NCBI GenBank assembly: GCA_965656875.1
Contig: CBFHMJ010000053.1
Span: 1 to 64,000 of the forward strand
DNA length: 64,000 nucleotides
Direction of reading: 5' to 3'
Origin: CBFHMJ01 sp965656875
GTDB taxonomy: Bacteria > Pseudomonadota > Gammaproteobacteria > Enterobacterales > Alteromonadaceae
Shown: piece by piece, positions 36,801 through 46,500 of the stretch
Layout of the letters: each line of letters starts with the position of its first letter
Numbering within the stretch: position 1 is the first letter of the stretch
The notes under the pieces: generated by a model
Told to the model about the DNA's origin: nothing
The model's input: only the letters and a program-made list of their open reading frames with translations
The model's database searches: none
Translations under genes and position numbers: made by a program

Positions 36801-37829
36801 TCACGCGCCTGGCTTATATTCCACATCAGCCCAAAGCGTGGGTTCGCTCATCGCAGTCAGAACCCGGCGTTCGCCTTCGAAGCTGCCACGACCATGCGTG
36901 CAAAGCATGTTATCCAGCATCAGGACGTCACCGGTTTCCCAGTCAAATTCGACCTTCTCTGATACATAGGCATCGCGTAATTCGTTATATACGTCGTCTT
37001 CAATCCGGCCACCATCGCCATAAAAGGTCTGATTGGGTAACTCACTTTCACTGAAGGAATCTTCAAACATTTCTTTGGTGTCCGGGTCCAGCGTGGAAAG
37101 ATTGAAGAACGTACAGTGATTGAACCAGCAGATATCGCCAGACACCGGATGCACTGATGCCACCGGGCGCACCTGATAAGTCGATAACGCACCGCCTGGC
37201 TCCCAGCTGAATTCGATTTGATTGGCACGACAATACTCTTCAACCTCTTGCTGGTTGTCTGTCTGGAATGCCTTTTGCCAGGTCATGCTCATCATCGGCC
37301 AGAAGTAGCGTGAGTATCGGTATTTACGCTGTAAAAACTGTTCGCGGGTTTGTTCAGAAATGCGGTTGAAAATCTTGCGAGCATCAGCAATCGGTGTTGT
37401 GCCGCCTTTCTCTGCGGCTGTTTCGCAGAAGAAGAAAATTTTCAACGGAAAAGCGAGGTTATAAGACTGCTCAGAATGCAGGAAAATCTCTTTATCGGGT
37501 GGATGGTCCGTTGAAGTGTAAACTCTGCCGCCCACATTACTGCGTGGCGATGATTGTTCGGTGTACTTTAACGGCGTACCCGAGGCTTTTTCGACAAATT
37601 GTTCAAAAGCATCGGATGAATCAACATTAAAGCCACGGAATAACAGGCCGCCGTATTGAGCCAGCAATTCGGTCATCAGTGCCTGTTGCTGTTCGACCAT
37701 CTGATTTAAATCAACATCGCCTGACAACGGGGTGATCACCAGCGGCAACACCTGATCGTCGGACACAAAACTCGCCTGAACACCGGCACTGTTCAACCGG
37801 GCCTGAAAGTCATTACTTATCATAGTCAT
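36801..37829 (-). CDS. TauD/TfdA family Fe(II)/2-oxoglutarate dioxygenase 1 (SyrP-like)
   Basis: 342 residues. The metal-binding facial triad is visible: His118 and Glu120 in FLHSEQSYN, and distal His312 in MLCTHGRGSFEGERR, whose Arg would hold 2-oxoglutarate. The text around the triad (LKIFFFCETAAEKGGTTPIADARKI) is typical of the SyrP/AsnO/VioC-like group that hydroxylates the beta-carbon of an amino acid, often while it is bound to an NRPS carrier. An Asp-specific module in NRPS B is an attractive substrate. It follows the second dioxygenase gene by 18 nt. Hydroxylation of another residue is possible. Confidence 0.88.
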   Translation of the reverse strand: MTMISNDFQARLNSAGVQASFVSDDQVLPLVITPLSGDVDLNQMVEQQQALMTELLAQYGGLLFRGFNVDSSDAFEQFVEKASGTPLKYTEQSSPRSNVGGRVYTSTDHPPDKEIFLHSEQSYNLAFPLKIFFFCETAAEKGGTTPIADARKIFNRISEQTREQFLQRKYRYSRYFWPMMSMTWQKAFQTDNQQEVEEYCRANQIEFSWEPGGALSTYQVRPVASVHPVSGDICWFNHCTFFNLSTLDPDTKEMFEDSFSESELPNQTFYGDGGRIEDDVYNELRDAYVSEKVEFDWETGDVLMLDNMLCTHGRGSFEGERRVLTAMSEPTLWADVEYKPGA

Positions 37830-37847
37830 TCCTCTTTAGTGGTCGTT

Positions 37848-38897
37848 TCAGGCCGCAGGCTCGTTAGCCGGGTCGATGCTGTTATACAAATCGGTCATCG
37901 CAACCAGGATTTTTCGTTCACCGGTAAAAGGGGAGCGACCGTGCGCAACCAGGAAATTATCCGCTAACATCATGTCGCCTCGTTGCCAGGTGAATGTGGA
38001 GGCATTGTTGCGATATAAATCACCCAACAGTTTGATGTACTCGTCTTCGATCATTGAGCCATCGCCATAAAACACATTGCGAGGCAGACCTTCAGCAGTG
38101 AATTCTTCGATTAGAAATTCCAGCACGTCTTCTGGCATGTTTGACATGTGAAACAGGTGAGCGTGGTTAAACCAGACTTCATCGCCCGTTACCGGATGCG
38201 TGGCCACCACCTGGCGAATCGCCACGGTGCGAAGGTGATCATCTGAAATCCATTCAAACTGGGTATCCGTGTCTTTCAGGTACTGTTCCACCTGGGCTTT
38301 ATCGTCGGTGTTGAATGCTTCTCGCCAACCCATATCAATGCCCAGACCAAAATTGCGGGTATACATGACTTTCTTTTCTTTGAACTTTTGTTTGATGTGG
38401 TCGGGGATCATCGCGTAGATTTTTCGGTCATCGACTAACGGGGTATAACCTTTGGTGAGAGAGGGTGTTTCGCAGGCGAAAAAGAGTTTGCACGGCCAGT
38501 TATTGCTGTAGGACATCTCATGATGTTGTGGAATAAATTCTTCTTTGGCGTACTCAGTAGACGTAAAGACATTCTTGCCCATCCGGATACGGGGCGCTCC
38601 GCGCTCGACGTAATCCAGCACTTCATCGGAATAAGAGTAAACCACCTTTTCCAGTCGTTCAGCCGTGCCAATGTCAAAACCAGAAAAGCGAATAGCGCCG
38701 AAACGATATAACAGGGTATCAACCAGATTTTTTTGTTGATTGATCCAGTCGGCTAAATCAACCTCGCCAGACTGTGCATAAATCACGAATGGAAGTTCAG
38801 AGTCACCAAATCGGACATCGCCCTGAGCTTCAGTTCTGGTTTTTAAATCAGAGAGATCAAAGTCCAGTAGCACCTGAGACAAAACTTGAGAATTCAT
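37848..38897 (-). CDS. TauD/TfdA family Fe(II)/2-oxoglutarate dioxygenase 2 (SyrP-like)
   Basis: About 349 residues from ATG 38897; a start at 38966 would add 23 residues that do not resemble the paralogue. The triad residues are His125 and Glu127 (FIPQHHEMSY) and His319 (FLVAHGRSPFTGERK). It has the same architecture as the neighbour (CKLFFACETPSLTKGYTPLVDDRKI, WFNHAHLFHMSNM, FYGDGSMIEDE), but the two are clearly diverged rather than a recent duplication. Two such enzymes imply two different hydroxylated residues, or one acting on the free amino acid and one on a carrier. It is the first gene of the tailoring/export block after the NRPS genes. Confidence 0.88.
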   Translation of the reverse strand: MNSQVLSQVLLDFDLSDLKTRTEAQGDVRFGDSELPFVIYAQSGEVDLADWINQQKNLVDTLLYRFGAIRFSGFDIGTAERLEKVVYSYSDEVLDYVERGAPRIRMGKNVFTSTEYAKEEFIPQHHEMSYSNNWPCKLFFACETPSLTKGYTPLVDDRKIYAMIPDHIKQKFKEKKVMYTRNFGLGIDMGWREAFNTDDKAQVEQYLKDTDTQFEWISDDHLRTVAIRQVVATHPVTGDEVWFNHAHLFHMSNMPEDVLEFLIEEFTAEGLPRNVFYGDGSMIEDEYIKLLGDLYRNNASTFTWQRGDMMLADNFLVAHGRSPFTGERKILVAMTDLYNSIDPANEPAA

Positions 38898-39365
38898 AAT
38901 ACGCTGACACTCCTTTTTACAACAATACGTGGCAATTTTTAGCCCAGATAGCTGACCCATACCCATTCAAAACCCGGGCTGTCTTTTCATCATTTTTCAT
39001 CACCCACACAGAGTAAATGCGATGATAACAATGATACATTTTCATAACAATCAATAATGTAATCACTTTCCGTGCTATCCGACATAAATTGCCATTTGAT
39101 ATTAAAATCATCAAAAGAACCATTTGGAAGTTATCAAATAAAATGACCGATTAACATCCAAAAATCAAATTTAAATCGTTATTTTTCATGTATTTAAAAA
39201 CACAGAATTAAATCAGACACGACAAAACCTGCTGCTGACATTAATGCCAGCAGTCCAGATTAAGCTATAATTGCCATTTGATTACATCCGTTTTCAGGTA
39301 GTAAAGCGACGCAATTTAATTAACATTTAATATACATAACGACAGTCAAAAAAGAACACAATCTA
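38898..39365 (-). promoter_or_regulatory. AT-rich intergenic region between NRPS and tailoring genes
   Basis: About 470 bp with no credible gene and no clear terminator hairpin. It probably holds the promoter of the tailoring/export block. One stretch (about 39021-39040, GATGATAACAATGATACATT) loosely resembles the GATAAT-type repeats of Fur boxes, but the match is weak. Confidence 0.4.
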
Positions 39366-42300
39366 CTACCTGAAAGATACGCTGTTTGCTTCAGCGATCA
39401 GGGAAGAAATGGCGGAAACTTCCTCGCCGTGAATCAATCCCATGTGATCACCTTCGATATACTTCACAGTAGCGGATGCTGTCTGTGGTAATGCAGTAAC
39501 ATGTCCCAACAGCTCCATATGACTGCGGCTGTCTTCTGCAAACACCCAGTTCAGATGTTGAACAGATGTATCATGATTACGATAGTCAACGAATAAGCGA
39601 TTCTGGTGCCGATACAGGGCTTTAACCCGGTCAGTGAATTCCACGTCCGCCCGATTACGAGCAGCAACAGAAATATCGAAATCATCAACCAGTTCATCAA
39701 CAAAACCAATCCAGGTATCCAGCAACCAGGCACTTGCCGGATACTGTTGTTGATTAAGCAACTTCATCATTTCCAGCGCGAGTATGCCGCCGTATGAATG
39801 ACCAACCAGAATCACGGGTTTTCCCTTCAGCGCCTGAAGTATCACATCGACAAACGCTTTCGCATTGCTCTCGACATCCGGCCAGGGCTCACCATCAAAC
39901 AATCCTTTATGATTGAACGCTTTAACTGCAAACCCTTGGTTATTCAGGGCTTCTGTTAGTTTGAAATAATCTTTTGGCATCCCCGCCATACCCGGAATAC
40001 ACAACACAACAGGCTGCTCGTTGTTGGTATCTACGGGCAATTCACCTAAATCCGTCAATTGCTCGCGAGCCGTAGTTGTAGCCCTGGTTGCAGTCGCGGA
40101 TTCGTGACCATCAAGCGCACGGGATAACGATCGAATGGTTTGATGCATCAGTAATTGTTTCACCGGGATATCCCGCCCGGTTTGCTGGCGGATCACCAAT
40201 GCAAGATGCGTGATCAGTAATGAATGACCACCGACCGAAAAGAAATTCGTGTTTACCGTCAGTGCCTGTTCATCACAGCCCAACACGGTCGCCCAGGCAT
40301 GAATTAATTGCTGTTCAAATGGCGAAGTGTCTAACGTGGAATCCGACGCGGACGCGGCCAGTTCAGGCGCAGGTAACTCAGATTTTTGCAGCTTGCCATT
40401 AACCGTTAATGGCCAGCCAGCCACAGCGATCAGGTGATCGGGAATCATATAATCCGGTAGTACATGCTGAAGCTCAGTTAATACCTCATCTCGCATGGCC
40501 TGCTGTTGTGCCTCGTTCAATGAATCTAACGGTGATTCAGGCTCAAACCACACAACTAACTGTTTACCGGTCGGTAACTGATGAACATCCGCAACAGAGC
40601 GTTTAACGCACGCGAGCTGATTAATTTGATATTCGATTTCACCCAACTCGATTCGATAACCTCGAATTTTGACCTGGTGATCTTGTCTGCCTAAGCAAAC
40701 CAACTGGCGATTAGGTAACCATCGCGCTAAGTCACCGGTTTTATATAGCCGATCAACACTGACTGCCGGATTAGAAATAAACGCCGCTTCAGTCTGTGCT
40801 TCGTCATTGATATAGCCCGCTGCCAGTGTGTCACCTGACAAGTGCAATTCACCGATCACGCCGCGTGGACAAGGGTGTCCGTAACGGTCCAGTACATAAC
40901 AATCCAGGCCAGAGATGGGTTTACCGATTGGAATATCAAAACATTTAGGGGTTAACTGCGGTACTTCCTGCACCGTGGCTATAACAGTCGTTTCGGTCGG
41001 GCCATAGGTGTTTAACAAGCGAATATTACCTGGTGCCAGTTGTTGCCAGCGTCGAACCGGTTCAGTCCCCAGCTTTTCGCCGCCGACGATAATTAATCGA
41101 ACACTTGCCAATAACGGCAGATTCTCTTCTGTGATGTATTCACATAACAGATGGAAGAATGCGGTTGGCAGCGTCAGCACACTGGTTTGTGCGGTCGCAA
41201 TGTAATCCAGCAATTCTGCGATATCGGTTTTGTTCGCGGTATTGCGTAGTTGCAACGCCGCGCCGCGACACAGTGAACAGAAGACTTCTTCAATGAAAAT
41301 ATCGAACGACACGGATGAAAACTGCAGCATGCGATCCTGTTCGTTCATCAAATAATGTTGGTTGGCACCACGCAGATAAGTATTCAGATTACGGTGGCTG
41401 ATCATCACGCCTTTTGGTTCACCCGTCGTTCCTGATGTGAACGCGATATACGCTAAATCGTTTTCATCCAGTTCGGTTTCGCTTACGCTCAGATTCTCAA
41501 CCGATTGTGTTGCCAGCTCCTGACGAAAACCCGGGTGATCAATCTGTACTAATTCCATTGATGACGACGATGCCAATGTATTAAGCGGCGTAGCGGAGAT
41601 TAAGAACGCCCCATCGGTGAACAACCAGCGAGAATTCGCTTTGGTCATTGCAGCCTCAACCCGCGCCGGTGGTTGCGCTTTATCCATCGTGATAAAACAA
41701 CCGCCCGCTTTGAGCACCGCAAACATTGCCACGATCAAATCAGGCTGACTGTCCAGATACAGAGTAACCGCGCTGCCTTTGCCAACGCCTTTCGCCACTA
41801 GCCAGTGCGCCATTTGATTAGCTTGCTGATTTAATGCCTGAAAAGTCAGATTGCCGCTATCGGCAAACAGTGCGGTTTGATGCGGAAGACGGCTAGCCTG
41901 AAATTCGAGTTGTTCAAACGCCAGTAATGGCCGTTTACCGCTTTGCACATAATCCGTCCAGACAGGTTGTGCTGGCGGTAACAACGGGATCGTCGACAGC
42001 ACCTGGTTTTCAGTCGCAACAAACTGTTGCGCCAGCCAGGTGAAACACTCCGCCATGATTTCAATACTGTCATCATTAAACAGCGCCGTACTGTAATTCC
42101 AGTCAATCAGGCATTCTCCACGGTCAATCATACTGGTGACTGACAAATCAAATTTTGCCTGATGGGACGCATAATCGGGTCCGTCCTGCTGCTCAGGATT
42201 GACGAATTCAGTGCCACTGCCGGGATCGGTCTCATCAGACACATGGCTGAACATCACCTGAAACACTGGCGAATAACTGGCGGAACGCTTGACGTTTAAT

Positions 42301-43487
42301 GCTTTGACCAGATAATCGAACGGCACGCTTTGATACTTAAGCGCGTCAGTACAAACTGATTTTGCCGTCGTTAATAATTCATCTCTGTCTGTGCTGGCAT
42401 CGAATGAGAAACGTAGCGCCAGAGAGTTGACAAAAAACCCGATAACCCCCGCCGCTTCCTGCTGTTCACGGTTTGCGACTGGCGTTCCAAACACCACATC
42501 TTCTTCGCCACTGTAACGACTCATAAACCAGGCAAATAACGCACTCATGCCAGTAAACAACGAAATATTATGTTGCTGACACAACTGCTCCATGCCCGCA
42601 AAAACATCACGCGGTAATCGAGTTAAACGGCTTCGACCTTCAAACGTTTGCGCAGGTGGCCGAGGGTAATCCAAAGGCAGACTGTGAACATCAGGAATAT
42701 CCGTCAGCTGACTAAGCCAGTATTGTTCATGAGCTTTACCCTGCTCTCCGGCAAAGTAGCTACGCTCCCACAGTGCAAAATCAGCAAACTGAACCGTGAG
42801 CGGCGGTAATTCAGGCACTTCTACGCCGCAACATTGCAGGTAAAGCGCTTTCAGTTCGTCACGGAGAATTTTCTGCGACCAGCCGTCGGACACAATATGA
42901 TGAACATTGAGCACCAGGTAATGACCATAATCAGGTGAGCGGATCACTGTTACGTTTAACAGCGGCCCACGTTGTAAATCAAATACCTGATGGTCAATCT
43001 CGGTGATGTGTTGATTTACCGCCCGATGCCAGCGCTCCCGGGTTGAAGGATTCAGATCTATTGTTGTGATCTCAAGCGGTGATACCGCATTAACCCGTTG
43101 ATAAACCGTGCCTTCCAGCTCAAAAAAGGTGCTGCGCAAACTGTGATGGCGCTCTGTTAGTCGTTGAACCGCCTGTTGCATCGCATCGATATCAACGCCC
43201 TGCTCCATAAACTGATAATCCACGACGTTATAGTGGCTGCTGCCACCTTCCAGCTCATGTAAAAACCACAAACGCTGCTGAGAAAAACCAGCGGGTGCCA
43301 ACGCGGCATTGGATGTCAAACCATAAGTTTGCAAACCCTCGATAATCGCCTGCTTATCACGGGCCAGTGATTGCTTCAGTTCATCAGTCAACAACGAGTG
43401 ATTGGTCTTTATTGAGAGTTTCCCGCCATTCAGTTCAATAATGACTGACTGAGTACGGTATTGAATTAGCTGTTCGATAATATTCAT
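39366..43487 (-). CDS. Nonribosomal peptide synthetase D: docking-C-A-T-TE (terminal module)
   Basis: 1373 residues from ATG 43487. A TubC-type docking domain comes first (MNIIEQLIQYRTQSVIIELNGGKL). The condensation domain has the active motif HHIVSDG at ~196. The adenylation domain (FTSGTTGEPKG at ~684) gives the hand-read pocket code DIETIGTVIK, which I cannot assign. The carrier attachment Ser lies in FFSVGGHSLL (~1089), and a type I thioesterase has nucleophile Ser ~1231 in VGHSYGG. This is the last module, which releases the peptide by hydrolysis or cyclisation. A start at 43547 would overlap gene C by 20 bp, but homology with the start of gene C (MNII...) favours 43487, with AGGT upstream. 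No epimerisation domain is present. Confidence 0.95.
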   Translation of the reverse strand: MNIIEQLIQYRTQSVIIELNGGKLSIKTNHSLLTDELKQSLARDKQAIIEGLQTYGLTSNAALAPAGFSQQRLWFLHELEGGSSHYNVVDYQFMEQGVDIDAMQQAVQRLTERHHSLRSTFFELEGTVYQRVNAVSPLEITTIDLNPSTRERWHRAVNQHITEIDHQVFDLQRGPLLNVTVIRSPDYGHYLVLNVHHIVSDGWSQKILRDELKALYLQCCGVEVPELPPLTVQFADFALWERSYFAGEQGKAHEQYWLSQLTDIPDVHSLPLDYPRPPAQTFEGRSRLTRLPRDVFAGMEQLCQQHNISLFTGMSALFAWFMSRYSGEEDVVFGTPVANREQQEAAGVIGFFVNSLALRFSFDASTDRDELLTTAKSVCTDALKYQSVPFDYLVKALNVKRSASYSPVFQVMFSHVSDETDPGSGTEFVNPEQQDGPDYASHQAKFDLSVTSMIDRGECLIDWNYSTALFNDDSIEIMAECFTWLAQQFVATENQVLSTIPLLPPAQPVWTDYVQSGKRPLLAFEQLEFQASRLPHQTALFADSGNLTFQALNQQANQMAHWLVAKGVGKGSAVTLYLDSQPDLIVAMFAVLKAGGCFITMDKAQPPARVEAAMTKANSRWLFTDGAFLISATPLNTLASSSSMELVQIDHPGFRQELATQSVENLSVSETELDENDLAYIAFTSGTTGEPKGVMISHRNLNTYLRGANQHYLMNEQDRMLQFSSVSFDIFIEEVFCSLCRGAALQLRNTANKTDIAELLDYIATAQTSVLTLPTAFFHLLCEYITEENLPLLASVRLIIVGGEKLGTEPVRRWQQLAPGNIRLLNTYGPTETTVIATVQEVPQLTPKCFDIPIGKPISGLDCYVLDRYGHPCPRGVIGELHLSGDTLAAGYINDEAQTEAAFISNPAVSVDRLYKTGDLARWLPNRQLVCLGRQDHQVKIRGYRIELGEIEYQINQLACVKRSVADVHQLPTGKQLVVWFEPESPLDSLNEAQQQAMRDEVLTELQHVLPDYMIPDHLIAVAGWPLTVNGKLQKSELPAPELAASASDSTLDTSPFEQQLIHAWATVLGCDEQALTVNTNFFSVGGHSLLITHLALVIRQQTGRDIPVKQLLMHQTIRSLSRALDGHESATATRATTTAREQLTDLGELPVDTNNEQPVVLCIPGMAGMPKDYFKLTEALNNQGFAVKAFNHKGLFDGEPWPDVESNAKAFVDVILQALKGKPVILVGHSYGGILALEMMKLLNQQQYPASAWLLDTWIGFVDELVDDFDISVAARNRADVEFTDRVKALYRHQNRLFVDYRNHDTSVQHLNWVFAEDSRSHMELLGHVTALPQTASATVKYIEGDHMGLIHGEEVSAISSLIAEANSVSFR

Positions 43488-43527
43488 TTCATTAACCTGT
43501 AATTGGGCATTGCCGTTCGACAGTGGC

Positions 43528-46500
43528 CTAAATTTCAAACTCAGCATCCATTTCCAGAGAAGAAGCTGTCATCGTTGTCTGTGCTGAGGCGTCAGACTGA
43601 CTCGTCATAAATTCAGCAAGTTGTCGGACCGTCGCATGGCTAAACAAATCATTGACCCGAACGTGAATACCAGTCTCAGTACTGATGCTGGCACATAGTT
43701 TGATAGCCATCAGTGAATGACCACCGGACTCAAAAAAGTTGCTGGTGACGCTTAAAGCGTCGGTTTTCAGGAAGGACGACCAGATTGCACAAAGCTGATG
43801 CTCCAACGGAGTTTCAGGTTGTGTTCGCTCGGCATCATCGAATGACTGCGTCGTTGGTTCAGGCAATGCCTCGATATCCAGTTTGCCGTTCGCATTGACT
43901 GGAATGTCCGGCACGATAGTGATGGTCGATGGCAACATATAATCCGGCAGGTCATTCGCCAGTTCATTGCGCAATTCTCGAATGATTCTGGTCTGTTGCT
44001 CTTGTGAATCAGCCATATGAGAAACGTCGGAAGACACCGATTGTTCAGCCAGGGTGATCCAGGCTGCAAGCTGGCCATCAACCGGCAATACAACCGCCTG
44101 GTTCACTGTCTGGATATGCATCAGGCGTTGCTGAACTTCACCCGGCTCAACCCGGAAACCGCGAATTTTGACCTGTTTATCAACCCGTCCCATGTATTCA
44201 AACTTGCCGTCCTGACGATATCTCGCCAGGTCGCCCGTTCGATACAAACGTCGCCAGTATGTCGGCATACCAACCCGATACCAGGGGTTTTCAATAAAGA
44301 CTTGTTCGGTCTGTTCAGGTTGATTCAGATAGCCGTTCGCCAGACAAACACCGGCGATATAAAGCTCACCGTTAGCACCCGGAGGTTTAAGCTGTAGATG
44401 TTCATCCAGCACTAACATCGCGCTGTTTGCAATCGGCTGACCCAGGGTGATGTCATCGCTGTTAGTGATTTCTGTCATTGAGCAACAGATCGTCGCTTCG
44501 GTGGGTCCGTAAGCATTGATAAATCGAGCATAAGGCAACCAGCGGCTGGCCAGCTCCACATCACACGCTTCGCCACCCACAACAACGGTTGACAGCGCCG
44601 GTAAAGCCCGTGGTGTCACCATGCTGAGCATAGACGGCGTCATCATCAGATGCGTTACGTCCGGCCAGTCGTTCAGCTCACCCACGAAATCTTTATTCGT
44701 CGCGACAATCAACTGACCGCCGGCCATCAATGTGCTCCAGATCACCCAGGGTGAAGCATCAAAACCAAAACCGGTTGATTGATAAAATACGGAAGACGCA
44801 TCAATGTTGAGTTGCTTCACCGTATCTTCCAGCACATTCACCAGGCTTCGGTGTTCAACCACAACACCTTTTGGCTTACCGGTAGTACCGGAGGTGTAAA
44901 TGACATAGGCCGGGGTCTGACTGCGGTCAGGCGATGATGAATGCTCAGGATTAGTGCCCGGCCAGGCGGCCAGTTCCAGCACGGTATTCTCTCCACCCAT
45001 CACGAACATTGGGCACGAAACGTCCGTCAGCGTTTGTTTTGCGTCTGATTCACCAATGAGTAAGGCGACCTGAGCATCCTGCAACATGTAGGCAATTCGT
45101 CCTTCCGGATAACTCGGGTCAACCGGCACATAAGCTGCGCCAGTTTTCAGAATCGCCAGCGTCGCCACGATAAAATCAATGCCACGCGGCAGACAAATGG
45201 CTACCCGATCACCGACATTGATATGAAATTGATTGATCAGGTGATGAGCCAGTCGGTTCGCTTGCTGATTCAATGCCTGATAAGTGACTGAGCCATCAGC
45301 GGTTTGAATCGCGATTCGTTCCTGACTCTGACGCGCCTGATACTCAATCAGCTCACTGAGTAACACCTGCTCAGAAAATGGCTGTTCCGCACGACTGGTT
45401 AATGCCAGCCAGTGTTCAATCTCAGCATCGCTACCCGCTGGAATACTGGCTAAATGACTGCGAGGCTGCATCAACACCGCATCCATTAACTGCACCATGC
45501 TGCTATGCCAGTGTTCGATGGTTTGTTCAGTGAACAAATCCATGTCGGCACTCCATTCCAGAACCAGTTGTTGCTGGTAATCAAATACCGTCAGCGTTAA
45601 ATCAAACTTTTCTGGATTATCACCATGCCAGCCAGATGTCACCTGACGTTGCTCTGCATTACCCATTTCACGCAGGTTAAACATCAGTTGAAACAGTGGA
45701 TCGAATGCTGTACTACGACGAACTTGTAACTTCTCAACCAGTAAATCGAATGGAGCTGTCTGGTGTCGGTAAGCATCTGCCAGCACGGTTTTACTATGAA
45801 GTAATTGTTCCAGCAGTGTGGCGTCAGGGTTGATGACATTACGCAGTACCAGGGTATTCACAAAACAGCCCAGCATGGTCGCAATTTCCGGGTTATCGCG
45901 TCCGGCAACCGGAATACCCATGATGACATCATTTTCGTTACTAAAGCGTTGGATAAACACGGAGAAAATGGTTTGCATCACCATAAATGGGCTGGCGTCA
46001 TGCTTCTTCGCAAACCGTTTTAATGCTTCACTTAAACCCGGCGGAACCAAACCGCGATACTGTTTGCCCTGATAACGTCGTTCCGCAGGGCGCTGTTTAT
46101 CTAACGGCAAACGGTGTAATGGTTGGATGTCCTGCAACTGTTGTTGCCACCAGTTCAGTTCCTGTTCAATCACATCACCGGCAACTACCTGTTGCTGCCA
46201 CACCGCATAGTCTGCGTACTGTAACGCGGGTTCTATCATCACTGGCACTTGCTCAACAGCAAACGCATCACAGGCTTTGACCAGTTCTTCTTCAAACGTT
46301 TTCATGGACCAGCCATCGATAGCGATATGATGAATCACGCCCGCAGCGCGAATCAGACCGCCGCTGAATCGAACCAGTGCGACTTTGATCGGCAGTTCAG
46401 TGGACATATCAATATGAGCACGACAAACAGACTGATAAATCGCTTTGTATTGCTGCACAGCCTCGGCATCCGACACCGTCGTCAGGTCATGTTGTGTAAC

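Noticed and set aside
43488..43547. Upstream start of NRPS D at 43547
   Set aside because: The extra 20 residues overlap gene C in another frame, and the docking domain homology begins at the ATG at 43487.
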